Of a stretch of DNA of 64,000 nucleotides, positions 21,125 through 29,980 are shown in pieces. The notes below the pieces were generated by a model, which saw nothing but the letters and a program-made list of their open reading frames with translations, made no database searches and had not been told where the DNA came from. The stretch comes from Rhizobium vallis (lineage in GTDB: Bacteria; Pseudomonadota; Alphaproteobacteria; Rhizobiales; Rhizobiaceae): assembly GCF_003985155.1 (NCBI RefSeq), contig NZ_ML133686.1, positions 342,001 to 406,000 on the forward strand, written 5' to 3'. Within the stretch, counting starts at the first letter, position 1; the number at the start of each line of letters is the position of its first letter. The translations under genes were made by a program, and so were the position numbers.

Positions 21125-23701
21125 TCAGAACAGATCGTACCTCGGATTTCGCTTGACCCATGTCGCCTTGGCGAGCTTGACGACCCTGTCATCAGGCGAC
21201 TTGGATTTGGGAATTGCCTTTAGGTCTTCAGCGGTCAGCTCGGAGGCAAAACTTTCTTCCGCCTGCTTCTTTGCGGCGGCGGGCAGCCTCTTGAGTTCCG
21301 TCAGCGCCTGATTTTTCGGATCACCGCTGCCCGGCATGTTGATTGCGGCCGCCAGCGCGAAATAACGAGCCGCGGTTGCAAGGCTGTCGGCATCCGTGCC
21401 TTCCTTCGCCAGAATGGCGCGGTCGAGCGCACCCCAGTAGTCGCCGCGCTCCGCGCCCATCTCCAGCCACTTCACCGCTTCGGTCTTGTCCGCGGTAACG
21501 CCGACGCCGTCGCGGTACATGCGTCCGAGATTTGTCGGAGCATAAGGCTGGCCACCTTCCGCCGCCCGCGTGAAGAGATCGATTGCTTTTGGAAGATCCT
21601 GCGGCGCGCCTTTTCCCAGGCGATAGACGAGGGCGAGGTTGTTGAGGGAATAAATGTCGTTACGCTCGACGCCGGCCTCGTAGAAACGAATGCCGCGATC
21701 CGGATCGGCGGGAACGTTGACACCGTTGAGGAAGATATAGCCGAGTTCGTTCATCGCATAGGTATGCCCGAGATCGGCGGCTTTCAGCATCAAACGCAAT
21801 CCCTCCTGCTGGTCGGCCTTGGTGCCGCGACCGTAATAGAGGGCCTTGCCGTAGCTGAGCAAAGCAAAGGGGTCACCCTTGGCTGCGCCACCCTTGGCGA
21901 TCTGGCTTGCCTTGGCCGCATCGCGCGGAACAGAGGCGCCGAATTCATAGAGGCTCGCCAGCTCGTAGATCGCCCGCACATGCCCGGCATCCATCGCCTT
22001 CTTGATCGTCGCAAAAGCCGTCTTCGTGTCACGGTTGGCAAGCTGGGCGCGGCCGAGCTGGTAGACGAAGCGCGCGATCTCCGGATAGGTCTTCATCGCC
22101 TCCGTGCAAGCCGGCAGCGCAACGTTCGGGTCGATTTCGTTCGGCAGTTTGCCTGATGTCACGCCCTGCAGATCGAGAGGGGCTGCGGCTGCGGTATCGC
22201 AGGCGTCAAGCGTCGGTTTGAAAGTGACAGTTGCGGGCGCCAGATCATCGTTGGCGGCCTGCAGCGTCACGGCGAAGCTTTGGTTTTCCGTGCCGATTTG
22301 CGGTTCATAGGAAAGGGCCGGAATATCGGCTGCCTCAAGCACATGGCCGAGCCCGATCACCCGGTCTCCGGCGCGCAACGTGCCCTTGTCAGGCAGGGCC
22401 GCGATCTTGAAGGTCATTTCCGCGGTCGACGCCGGAACGACGGGCAGGCCGGCCTTGATGGGGCCGACGCCGATCGTTGCGTCGATGTCGCGCGGCAGTT
22501 CCTTCAGATAGGCGCCGGCATCGGCGAGCCGTACCTGCTTTTCCTGCTCGAGCTGGGCGAGCTTGGCGCCGGCATCGGCCGAGACGGTGATCGCGACCAC
22601 ACCCTGCGTCGCCTGGCCGTATGGGTCGCTGACGGTGTAGCCAATCAGGCCGATGGTACCGGCGGCAACGCCTGATGAATCATAGGTGAGCGCCGTCAGT
22701 GCTGCGGCGGGGAACTTTGCGCCCTGCTCGATCGGCTTGCCGTCGAAGGTAAGCTTGCCGGTCTGGGGGAGTTGATTGATCGTGACGACGAGGGCCGAGC
22801 CGGTCTCGTCATGCGGCGGGGCGATCGGCAGCTTCGTGGCGGCGGCTCCCTCCGGCACGCTCGCCTGCTGCATCGGCTCGACACTCGGCGGCGGCGGCGC
22901 CGGAATGAAATAGAAGCTGTCCATCAGTGAGGAATTTTCCCAGGGAACCTGCTTGCCGTCGGTCATGGCGATCACGTCACGACGCACATCGGTCAGGACT
23001 TGGCGGATCTCCTTGTTGGGCTCGCTGGCGCGCTTGATGAAGGATTCGGAATAGGGGCTCAGCGCCCCGGTGCCGTCGAGCGCCACCTGGCCGGGTTCTG
23101 TCGAAAAGGCGATCAGGCTGCCGAGATCGCTGTCGATGCGGGCAAGCCCGCGCGTGGCCCCGACCGGTTCCAGCTTTTCCGCCATCCAGAATTTCTGCGC
23201 GTTGAAGGGATTGTTGCGGCAGGCGTCGAGGAAGATCAGCTGCACGCGCGAATTCTGCTTGAGATGGTTCAGGATCAGGTCGAGCGGCATGGTCTGCGTC
23301 TCGACGTCATAGGGCGTCTCCAGCGTCGCATCGACCGGCACGATGAAATTCTGCCCGCCCACCTGGATGCCATGGCCCGAGTAATAAATCAGGCCGGCCT
23401 CGGCATTGTTGGTCGAACGCAGGAAGCGGCGCACGGTATCTTCGAGCCCGATGCGGTCGACATTGATGCCGATCGTCACGTCAAAACCGGCCGCGCGCAG
23501 CGTGTTGGCGACCTCTTCGACATCATTGGCGGGATTGGGAAGCGAGGGCAGCGTCTTGTAGACCGAATTGCCGATGACGAGGGCAACGCGGCGTCCGCTC
23601 TCCCCAGTCACGGCGGCATAGGCCGTGCCGATCGACAGCAGTATTGCTGCGACGATCAGCAGATAAGCATACAGTCTCCTGACGTCGTGAAACCTGGGCA
23701 T
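21125..23701 (-). CDS. Exported caspase-family protease with C-terminal Sel1-like repeats
   Basis: An 858-residue protein with an N-terminal hydrophobic signal or anchor (LYAYLLIVAAILLSIGTAYAA). The caspase-like domain is intact: RRVALVIGNSVYKTLPSLPNPANDV, His110 in YYSGHGIQ and Cys161 in FLDACRNNPF. Central beta-rich repeats resemble cadherin-like or Ig-like segments (GLIGYTVSDPYGQATQG). From about residue 560 Sel1/TPR-type repeats follow (ALLSYGKALYYGRGTKADQQEGLRLMLKA, cited in part: YGRGTKADQQEGL; APTNLGRMYRDGVGV). Sel1-caspase fusions are common in Rhizobiales. It heads a three-gene minus-strand unit with the S74 and PEMT/ICMT-like genes. Confidence 0.87.
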   Translation of the reverse strand: MPRFHDVRRLYAYLLIVAAILLSIGTAYAAVTGESGRRVALVIGNSVYKTLPSLPNPANDVEEVANTLRAAGFDVTIGINVDRIGLEDTVRRFLRSTNNAEAGLIYYSGHGIQVGGQNFIVPVDATLETPYDVETQTMPLDLILNHLKQNSRVQLIFLDACRNNPFNAQKFWMAEKLEPVGATRGLARIDSDLGSLIAFSTEPGQVALDGTGALSPYSESFIKRASEPNKEIRQVLTDVRRDVIAMTDGKQVPWENSSLMDSFYFIPAPPPPSVEPMQQASVPEGAAATKLPIAPPHDETGSALVVTINQLPQTGKLTFDGKPIEQGAKFPAAALTALTYDSSGVAAGTIGLIGYTVSDPYGQATQGVVAITVSADAGAKLAQLEQEKQVRLADAGAYLKELPRDIDATIGVGPIKAGLPVVPASTAEMTFKIAALPDKGTLRAGDRVIGLGHVLEAADIPALSYEPQIGTENQSFAVTLQAANDDLAPATVTFKPTLDACDTAAAAPLDLQGVTSGKLPNEIDPNVALPACTEAMKTYPEIARFVYQLGRAQLANRDTKTAFATIKKAMDAGHVRAIYELASLYEFGASVPRDAAKASQIAKGGAAKGDPFALLSYGKALYYGRGTKADQQEGLRLMLKAADLGHTYAMNELGYIFLNGVNVPADPDRGIRFYEAGVERNDIYSLNNLALVYRLGKGAPQDLPKAIDLFTRAAEGGQPYAPTNLGRMYRDGVGVTADKTEAVKWLEMGAERGDYWGALDRAILAKEGTDADSLATAARYFALAAAINMPGSGDPKNQALTELKRLPAAAKKQAEESFASELTAEDLKAIPKSKSPDDRVVKLAKATWVKRNPRYDLF

Positions 23702-23946
23702 GGCTGGATCGCAAACATTCTATTGTTTCTGTTCAATAAAATTTGCTGGCCTGCTGGTGCTTGGCCCCCTCCGCATTCACGTTTCAAAAATATTCCTCGG
23801 CGGTCTAAAAAGCAAGCTTCGCCGCCTCCAACAGAATTGGAGCGGCTCTGCCAGATTGGAAGCTCCGCCGCAGGCAGGAAAGACTGTAGAAGTCCGAAAA
23901 TCTTCCTGCGGCCTTCGTCGGATACGTCAGCTGAGATGACGTTTCT

Positions 23947-25224
23947 TTAGCCTCGAAACGTATAGTTGCTGATCGAGGCCGGTTTCATCTCGATGGAGAA
24001 GCCCGGCAGGCTTGGCGGCATGTAGGCTGCATTCTCGATCCGGCAGGGGTCGAGGAAGTGTTCGTGCAGATGATCGACATATTCAATGACGCGGCCGTCC
24101 TTGGTGCCTGAGACGGCGATATAGTCGATCATCGACAGGTGCTGTACATATTCGCAGAGACCGACGCCGCCGGCATGCGGCCAGACCGGCCGGCCGAATT
24201 TAGCGGCGATCAGCAGCACGGCGAGCACTTCGTTCAGTCCACCCATGCGGCAGGAATCGATCTGCACGATATCGATCGCGCCTTCGGCGATGAACTGCTT
24301 GAACATGATGCGGTTCTGGCACATCTCGCCGGTCGCGACCTTCACCGGCGCAATTGCCTGGCGGATCTTGCGGTGACCGGCGACATCGTCGGGGCTTGTG
24401 GGCTCCTCGATGAAGAAGGGCTTGGCAAAGGAGAGCGCCTTGACCCAGTCGATCGCCTGGCCGACATCCCAGACCTGGTTGGCGTCGATCATCAGGTAGC
24501 GGTCGGGACCGATCACCTCGCGGGCAATCCGGAGACGGCGGATGTCGTCTTCCAGGTCGCGGCCGACCTTCATCTTGATATGGTCGAAGCCGGCGTCGAT
24601 CGCTTCCTGGCAGAGGCGGCGCAGCTTTTCGTCACCATAGCCGAGCCAACCGGCCGAGGTCGTGTAGCAGGCGTAGCCTTCTTTTTCGAGGGTGGCGATG
24701 CGTTCCGTCTTGCCCGCCTCGGCGCGCTTCAGAATCTCGATCGCCTCATCGCGCGTCAGCACGTCTGTGAGATAGCGGTAGTCGACGATATCGGCGATTT
24801 CTTCCGGCGACATCTCGGCGACCAGCCGCCAGACCGGCTTGCCGGCCTGTTTGGCAAGCAGATCCCAGACGGCATTGACGACCGCGCCTGTCGCGAGATG
24901 AATGGCGCCTTTCTCCGGGCCGATCCAGCGCAATTGGCTATCGCTCGTCAGGTGTCGCCAGAACTTGCCGGGATGGGCGAGAACCTCGGCGAGATCGGCG
25001 CCGACGACGAGATGGCGCATCGCTTCGATCGCCATGCAGCAAATGTCGTTGCCGCGGCCGATCGTAAAGGTCAGGCCGTGGCCGGCAAGATCAGGGGCAT
25101 CCGTATCGAGGATGACATAGGCGGCCGAATAATCCGGATCGGGGTTCATGGCATCGGATCCGTCCAGGCTTTGCGACGTGGGAAAGCGGAGGTCGAAGAC
25201 GCGGAGATCGGTAATGCGGGTCAT
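23947..25224 (-). CDS. L-fuconate dehydratase (enolase superfamily)
   Basis: A 425-residue enolase-superfamily protein matching the FucD branch: long N-terminal cap (DYSAAYVILDTDAPDLAGHGLTF), KMKVGRD with the KxK base, MIDANQVWD, IEEPTSPDD and ATGEMCQN metal ligands, and WPHAGGVGLCEYVQH near the end. FucD removes water from L-fuconate to give 2-keto-3-deoxy-L-fuconate. The following SDR, IclR and amidohydrolase genes supply the neighbouring steps. GGAG precedes the ATG. It lies 80 bases after the SDR gene on the same strand. Confidence 0.88.
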   Translation of the reverse strand: MTRITDLRVFDLRFPTSQSLDGSDAMNPDPDYSAAYVILDTDAPDLAGHGLTFTIGRGNDICCMAIEAMRHLVVGADLAEVLAHPGKFWRHLTSDSQLRWIGPEKGAIHLATGAVVNAVWDLLAKQAGKPVWRLVAEMSPEEIADIVDYRYLTDVLTRDEAIEILKRAEAGKTERIATLEKEGYACYTTSAGWLGYGDEKLRRLCQEAIDAGFDHIKMKVGRDLEDDIRRLRIAREVIGPDRYLMIDANQVWDVGQAIDWVKALSFAKPFFIEEPTSPDDVAGHRKIRQAIAPVKVATGEMCQNRIMFKQFIAEGAIDIVQIDSCRMGGLNEVLAVLLIAAKFGRPVWPHAGGVGLCEYVQHLSMIDYIAVSGTKDGRVIEYVDHLHEHFLDPCRIENAAYMPPSLPGFSIEMKPASISNYTFRG

Positions 25225-25304
25225 GGTGTTTTCTCCGTTAACGGGGCCGATGGGATGCGGAGCCGGATCGGCCGGCGGGGCGCCGGCCGCATCTGCGGAT
25301 GAGG

Positions 25305-26039
25305 TCAGATTGTCCAGCCGCCGTCGATGGCGATCGCCTGACCCGACGTGTAGGTCGCGCCGGCGAGATAGACGGCGAGATCGGCGATCTCCTCAGGCGA
25401 GCCGAGCCGACCCATCGGCTGGCGGGCGATGAAGGCGGCGCGCGCCGCATCATAATCGCCTTGCGCGCGCATGCGGTCCTGCAGTGATGGGCTTTCCACC
25501 GTGCCGGGGCAGATGGCGTTGCAGCGGACGCCTTGAGCAACGTAGTCGGCGGCGACGGCTTTGGTCAGCCCGATGACGGCGGCCTTGGTGACGCCATAGG
25601 CGAAGCGGTTTGGCACGCCCTTGATGCTGGAGGCAACGGAGGCCATGTTGATGATAGCCCCGTCCTTGCGTTCGAGCATGCCGGGCAGCACTGCGCGGAT
25701 CGTGCGGATCATCGCCTTGACGTTGAGATCGAAGGCGAATTCGAGATCGGAATCCTTCATCTCGAGGATCGAACCCGCATGGACGAAACCGGCGCAGTTG
25801 AACAGCACGTCGACGGCGCCGATCTCGGCGACGAGGGCCGTGACCGCATCCCCGTCGAGCACGTTCAGCTTATGGGTGGAAACGCCGGTTTCCGCGGCAA
25901 GGGTGGCGAGCGCATCCGTATTGATGTCGGTCGCGTGGACCTTGGCGCCGACCGCGGCAAAGGCTATCGCCGTCGCTCGGCCGATGCCCTGACCGGCGGC
26001 GGTGATGAGAACGGTCTTGCCGGAAAGTCTGTTTGTCAT
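25305..26039 (-). CDS. SDR oxidoreductase, probable 2-keto-3-deoxy-L-fuconate dehydrogenase
   Basis: A 244-residue classical short-chain dehydrogenase: cofactor motif AAGQGIGRA, an aspartate after the second strand (HATDIN) favouring NAD, NCAGFV, catalytic Ser in NMASVASS, Tyr-Lys in YGVTKAA and CPGTVESPS. Paired with a fuconate dehydratase it most likely oxidises 2-keto-3-deoxy-L-fuconate; L-fucose dehydrogenase is the main alternative. It is divergent from the IclR gene and upstream of the dehydratase gene. Confidence 0.8.
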   Translation of the reverse strand: MTNRLSGKTVLITAAGQGIGRATAIAFAAVGAKVHATDINTDALATLAAETGVSTHKLNVLDGDAVTALVAEIGAVDVLFNCAGFVHAGSILEMKDSDLEFAFDLNVKAMIRTIRAVLPGMLERKDGAIINMASVASSIKGVPNRFAYGVTKAAVIGLTKAVAADYVAQGVRCNAICPGTVESPSLQDRMRAQGDYDAARAAFIARQPMGRLGSPEEIADLAVYLAGATYTSGQAIAIDGGWTI

Positions 26040-26442
26040 GTCACGGGCCTTTTCTTCATTTGTCCACGCTGGGCGATGGTGTGCGGCTGTGTCTCAGGCG
26101 AAGGCTCAGTCATGAAGCTCGCCTGTCGTCATCTGTCACTAGCTTTCTTTTGCGCGCTTCGACCGGGTTCTGGCAAGATGTGCGGAGCGCGCCGGCTTGC
26201 TTCCGGGCCGGCTGTACGCCCCGATGGTCACTTCCATGCGTTGCACCGTCTTCCTCCCGCGCCCGGCTGCTGGCGACTCGCGCCGTTCGGACGTCGTCCG
26301 GCTTTCGCCTTCGCTGCATGTCTTCAGCTATGATTTGTCTGTTTATAGACAAACAGACGATTAGCCAAGGGTCAAGTGTGAAGTTTTCCTTTTCCGGCTG
26401 CGGTTCTGCGTATATGCAAGACGATATTCACAGGAGGAAGGA
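26040..26442. other. Divergent regulatory region between the SDR and IclR genes
   Basis: About 400 bases with no convincing gene; an open frame across 26033-26623 has no family features and runs into the IclR gene in another frame. The right part contains overlapping inverted repeats near 26334-26358 (reported separately) and AGGAGGAAGGA directly before the IclR start. Confidence 0.6.
26334..26358. promoter_or_regulatory. Overlapping inverted repeats, probable IclR-type operator
   Basis: TTTGTCT and AGACAAA form a perfect 7-bp inverted repeat with a six-base spacer at 26334-26353. A second perfect pair, GTCTGTTT and AAACAGAC, overlaps it at 26337-26358. The position, about 90 bases before the IclR gene and between divergent catabolic genes, fits a regulator site. 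Confidence 0.55.
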
Positions 26443-27228
26443 ATGGAGACCGACGAGTCCGACCGCTACCGCGCTCCCGCCCTCGACAAGGGGCTGGATA
26501 TTCTGGAGCTGTTGGCCGGCGTCGACAGCGGCCTCACCCAGGCGGAGATCGCCAAGCGGCTCGACCGCAGCCCCAATGAATTCTACCGCATGCTCGACCG
26601 TCTGGTGCGCCGTGGCTACGTGACCCGGCTGGATGGCGACCGTTACTCGCTGACGTTGAAACTCTTCGGTCTCGCCCAGCTGCACGCGCCGGTGCGCCGG
26701 CTTGCCTCCTATGCTACGCCGCTGATGCGCGATCTCGCCCAGCGCACGCGACAGGCCAATCACCTCGCCGTCTTCGACCGCGGTGCAGCTGTTGTCATCG
26801 CCCAGCAGGAGGCGCCGGATTACTGGGGATTTTCGATCCGCGTCGGCGCTCATATCAGCCTCTTCAACACGGGTTCGGGCCATGTGCTGCTCGCCTTCCG
26901 CAGCGAGGAGGAGCGGGAGATGATGATTTCGGAACATGTGCGCAGCCGCGCCGATATCGAACTCGGCGCCGAATTCTACGACCGCCTCGATCAGATTCGC
27001 GAGCGTGGCTACGAGATGATGGCGAGCGTCCAGACATCGGGCGTCTACAATCTTTCCGCTCCCGTTCTCGGGCCGGATCGGCGCTGCATCGCCGCTCTCA
27101 CCTGCCCCTTCATTGCTCTCGTGAATGCGCCTTCGGCACCCGATATCAGCCAGACGATCCTGCTGGTGCAGAAGACCGCCGCTCAGCTTTCGCTGCTGGC
27201 CGGCGCCGACGTCGCCAACCCCGCTTGA
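26443..27228 (+). CDS. IclR-family transcriptional regulator of fuconate genes
   Basis: A 261-residue IclR protein: N-terminal winged helix (LDKGLDILELLAGVDSGLTQAEIAKRLD, in parts: LDKGLDILELLA, TQAEIAKRLDRS) and C-terminal effector-binding domain (RQANHLAVFDRGAAVVIAQ, FNTGSGHVLLAF, GVYNLSAPVLGP). It is flanked by an SDR and a dehydratase on one side and an amidohydrolase on the other, so it most likely controls sugar-acid catabolism. The Shine-Dalgarno AGGAGGAAGGA is very strong. Confidence 0.88.
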   Translation: METDESDRYRAPALDKGLDILELLAGVDSGLTQAEIAKRLDRSPNEFYRMLDRLVRRGYVTRLDGDRYSLTLKLFGLAQLHAPVRRLASYATPLMRDLAQRTRQANHLAVFDRGAAVVIAQQEAPDYWGFSIRVGAHISLFNTGSGHVLLAFRSEEEREMMISEHVRSRADIELGAEFYDRLDQIRERGYEMMASVQTSGVYNLSAPVLGPDRRCIAALTCPFIALVNAPSAPDISQTILLVQKTAAQLSLLAGADVANPA

Positions 27229-27304
27229 GGGGTGAGAATTTCTATTTGAACAATACATTCACCAAAGTTAGGTTGCCGGAAAGCCATCGCCGGAGGAAAT
27301 AAGC

Positions 27305-28141
27305 GTGCTCATCGATACCCATCTGCATATCATCGACCGGTTGGCGCTGCGTTATCCCTGGCTTTCGGGCGAGCCTGACCTCGATCACGATTTCCTCTAC
27401 GAGACCTATGCGGCCGAGGCCCGACGCTGCGGCATCACGACGGTGCTGCACATGGAAGTCGACGTCGATCCTGCCGCCATGCAGGCCGAGACCGACCATG
27501 TCGCCGGCATTGCTAAAAGGGAAGGCAGCCTGATTGCCGGCGCCATCGTTTCCTGCCGGCCGGAAGAGGAAGGCTTTGCCGCCTACCTCGAGCGGCAAAA
27601 GGCCGATCCTTTCGTCAAGGGGTTCCGCCGCGTGCTGCATGTCGTGCCCGACGACGTGTCCGAAGGCGCGCTGTTCCGCGAAAACATCAGGCGGATCGGC
27701 GGCAGCGGCCTGACCTTCGACCTCTGCACGCTGCCGCATCAGGCCGGCCGCGTGACCGCCCTCGTCGATCTCGCCCCGGATGTGCAGTTCGTTCTCGACC
27801 ATTGTGGCGTGCCCGATATCCGCTCGGACGCCTTCGAGCCCTGGAAGGCCGGTGTCGCGGAGATTGCCCGGCGGCCGAACGTGATCTGCAAGATCTCGGG
27901 CGTCGTCGCTTATGCCGATGCCGAGACATGGACAGCTGAGACGCTGAGGCCCTATATCGAACACGTGATCGCAAGTTTCGGCTGGGATCGTGTCGTCTGG
28001 GGCAGCGACTGGCCGGTCTGCACGCGAGGCGGCGGGCTTTCCACCTGGGTGGCCGCCACCCATGCCGTGCTTTCCTCCAGCAGCGAGGCGGAGCGGTCCA
28101 AGCTGCTATACGCCAATGCGCAGCGCCTCTGGTCGCTCTGA
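27305..28141 (+). CDS. Amidohydrolase-2 family lactonase, probable L-fuconolactonase
   Basis: A 278-residue TIM-barrel hydrolase starting with GTG (GGAGG is seven bases upstream). Landmarks: DTHLHIIDRLALRYPWL, HMEVDVD, LDHCGVPDI, VICKISGVV and the terminal WGSDWPVCTRGG with the metal Asp. L-fuconolactonases and related sugar-lactone hydrolases share this pattern. With the adjacent dehydratase and dehydrogenase it would open L-fucono-1,5-lactone to L-fuconate. A fucose dehydrogenase and a transporter are not visible in the window, so they must lie elsewhere. Confidence 0.78.
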   Translation: MLIDTHLHIIDRLALRYPWLSGEPDLDHDFLYETYAAEARRCGITTVLHMEVDVDPAAMQAETDHVAGIAKREGSLIAGAIVSCRPEEEGFAAYLERQKADPFVKGFRRVLHVVPDDVSEGALFRENIRRIGGSGLTFDLCTLPHQAGRVTALVDLAPDVQFVLDHCGVPDIRSDAFEPWKAGVAEIARRPNVICKISGVVAYADAETWTAETLRPYIEHVIASFGWDRVVWGSDWPVCTRGGGLSTWVAATHAVLSSSSEAERSKLLYANAQRLWSL

Positions 28142-28234
28142 TCCGTTTTGCACAATCCTGAAGGGACGCCGCACAATTTTGCGCGAACGCTACGATGTCG
28201 CGAAAAACGTGATGTACCTTGTAAAAGTGCTACT

Positions 28235-28251
28235 TTGGCATGTTTTTTGCT
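28235..28251 (+). promoter_or_regulatory. Candidate sigma-54 (RpoN) -24/-12 promoter
   Basis: TTGGCATGTTTTTTGCT matches the RpoN consensus YTGGCACGRNNNTTGCW except at two less critical positions; GG and GC are exactly 12 bases apart. It lies about 145 bases upstream of the XRE gene. No clear enhancer (for example TGT-N10-ACA) was found, so this is a candidate only. Confidence 0.45.
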
Positions 28252-28395
28252 GGTGTATGAATGAAGCGACGCGATGTTTCGGTTTGAGACGACTTACAAC
28301 CAAGCAATTGCTAGCTTTATTCATCTCGGGTAAAAGTTGTTAGGCAGGGATATGACGAATAACCACATGTCCACTGTCCTCAGGAGGGAAAATAA

Positions 28396-28800
28396 ATGAA
28401 AGAAGAACCGCACTCAGTGGATGTTCACGTGGGCAAGACCATCCGTATACAACGTCTGCTGAGGAAAGTTTCCCAGACGGAATTGGGAGATCGTGTCGGC
28501 GTAACGTTCCAGCAGATCCAGAAATATGAAAAGGGCTCCAACCGCGTTTCTGCCAGCATGCTGGTTGAAATCGCAGGCGCGCTGAAGGTCGACGTCAGGA
28601 CGTTTTTTGACGATCTGTCGACGCCCGATACGGCCAACGACAACCCCGCTCCGAGCGAGGAATTCGTAATTTCGCGTGAAGGCGTCCTTCTCAATGCTGC
28701 GTTCTTCTCGATCAAGAACGAAGCTCTTCGCAAGAAGATCCTGAAGCTCGTCCAGGCGATCGCCCACACCGAACAGTTGGAAGCTGACGCGGCCGAATAA
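28396..28800 (+). CDS. XRE/Cro-type transcriptional regulator (rhizobial PraR-like group)
   Basis: A 134-residue regulator with a single helix-turn-helix (HVGKTIRIQRLLRKVSQTELGDRVGVTFQQIQKYEKGSN, seen in parts: SQTELGDRVGVTFQQIQKYE) and an acidic tail that includes ISREGVLLNAAFFSIKNEALRKKIL. The format resembles the rhizobial PraR/SinR-like single-domain regulators, several copies of which occur per genome. A strong AGGAGG precedes the ATG. A sigma-54-like promoter lies upstream. Targets unknown. Confidence 0.8.
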   Translation: MKEEPHSVDVHVGKTIRIQRLLRKVSQTELGDRVGVTFQQIQKYEKGSNRVSASMLVEIAGALKVDVRTFFDDLSTPDTANDNPAPSEEFVISREGVLLNAAFFSIKNEALRKKILKLVQAIAHTEQLEADAAE

Positions 28801-28848
28801 CCGGTTGTCCGTCACGCTATCCCAGCGGACCGCATGAGGATTAACAGC

Positions 28849-28927
28849 GATCGATCGGATCAATACCAATCGATCGGGATCAATGGTGATTGATCGCAAT
28901 CAATGGCGATCAATCAGGATCAGATTC
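28849..28927. repeat. Four degenerate 20-bp direct repeats rich in ATCGAT/ATCAAT
   Basis: Four copies at 28849-28867, 28868-28887, 28888-28907 and 28908-28927 follow a pattern like RATCRATCRSGATCAATRSY, each with internal partial symmetry. The tract lies between the XRE gene and the convergent small gene and includes the latter's last codons. It could be a protein-binding array or a transcription end. Confidence 0.6.
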
Positions 28928-29166
28928 TCGCTGGCATCCTTCATTGCGATCTTGGCCTTGCTGCCGAGCAACTTCTCGAGATTGACGTCTAGTTCCCTGT
29001 CGGGATCTATGCCGTCCCAATCGATGACGACCTGCAGCAGCGCCATGTTCGTCAGGTGCATCAGATTACGCAGCTGAAGCTTTTCAGCCTCCTCCTTGGC
29101 TGCCGACAGCAGCCGGAAGATCCTTGCGTATTCACTGCCTGTACCTTCGGCATGTTGTTCAAACAT
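28900..29166 (-). CDS. Small hypothetical cytoplasmic protein
   Basis: An 88-residue, mainly helical protein (SEYARIFRLLSAAKEEAEKL, LMHLTNMALLQVVIDWDGID) without signal or membrane segment. No family is recognised. Its 3' end lies within the 20-bp repeats at 28849-28927. It follows TfuA on the same strand after 67 bases, so it could be the last gene of the RiPP-like unit, but coding support comes only from length, composition and a reasonable GGGCGGGAACG ribosome site. Confidence 0.5.
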   Translation of the reverse strand: MFEQHAEGTGSEYARIFRLLSAAKEEAEKLQLRNLMHLTNMALLQVVIDWDGIDPDRELDVNLEKLLGSKAKIAMKDASENLILIDRH

Positions 29167-29233
29167 CGTTCCCGCCCTTTGTGGTCGTGAAACCCTACGA
29201 TTCCATCACTAGTGCATCTTCCCGCTGCGACCG

Positions 29234-29980
29234 TTATTCTACCGTTACAGGAGTCACGCTGCGCGTGACTTCGGCGTGCAGAAGCTCCCAGTGGGAGGTC
29301 GCGGCAAAGGCCCAGTCACGGTTGACGGGAACGAATTCGTCCCGGCGCAGCCACTCCAGCACCAGCCGCGCGTCGTTGCGCTTGCGCTCGACCCGGTGCG
29401 TTCGGATGGCTGCGAGGATATGGTCGCGGCGCGGTTTGCGGGCGAAGTGGCACTCGTCGACCACCTTCGCATAGGTGCGCTCCGAAAAATGCAGGAAGCG
29501 GCCGGCAAGCAGCAGCTTCTTGCGCTCGCCGGGCGAAATCTCGCCAGCGGCGTGAAGCGCATCGATCGTCGGTTCGAAATCGACCCAGGGCACGGAAAGC
29601 GGCAGCCAGCCGAGTTCCTGCGGCGCATGCACCAGCGCGACCGCCTCGTCGTCAATGAGCCGACCGGCCTCGTAATCCTCGAAGATAGAGCCGAGGCCGA
29701 CCATGCCGAAGGGAGAGCATTCCGCTGCTCGCAGCGCCCCCATGCTGGCGCCGCCGGCAACCGCGACATCGCGTTCGAGGGCGTAGAGGATTTCCTTGTG
29801 CCAGACCGAAGGTAGGTCGCCGAAATAGCCGTCGACGAGGCCGATCGCCGTGGCGCCATCTTCAACCGCCTTCAGGATGTCGCCGCAGGCGGCCGGTGGC
29901 CGGAAGTCGATGCGAGGAGACATCGTTCTTGCCGCGGCGAGATCGCTGCCAAGGCTCGGACCAACGAACACCACCTTCAT
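29234..29980 (-). CDS. tfuA: TfuA-family protein, YcaO partner
   Basis: A 248-residue protein with the TfuA core: VFVGPSLG at the N-terminus, LVDGYFGDLPSVWHKEILYAL, AVAGGASMGALRAAEC and SIFEDYEAGRLIDDEAVALVH. TfuA was named in trifolitoxin production by R. leguminosarum, and TfuA-YcaO pairs introduce thioamides into peptides or protein backbones in characterised cases. Its ATG overlaps the YcaO stop by four bases (ATGA), so the two are translationally coupled. No unusual residue loss is seen. Confidence 0.88.
   Translation of the reverse strand: MKVVFVGPSLGSDLAAARTMSPRIDFRPPAACGDILKAVEDGATAIGLVDGYFGDLPSVWHKEILYALERDVAVAGGASMGALRAAECSPFGMVGLGSIFEDYEAGRLIDDEAVALVHAPQELGWLPLSVPWVDFEPTIDALHAAGEISPGERKKLLLAGRFLHFSERTYAKVVDECHFARKPRRDHILAAIRTHRVERKRNDARLVLEWLRRDEFVPVNRDWAFAATSHWELLHAEVTRSVTPVTVE

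Noticed and set aside
26033..26623. Plus-strand ORF in the SDR-IclR gap
   Set aside because: It runs into the IclR gene in another frame, has no ribosome site and no recognisable domain.
28142..28234. NifA-type upstream activator (TGT-N10-ACA) for the sigma-54-like promoter
   Set aside because: No properly spaced TGT/ACA pair could be found in this interval.
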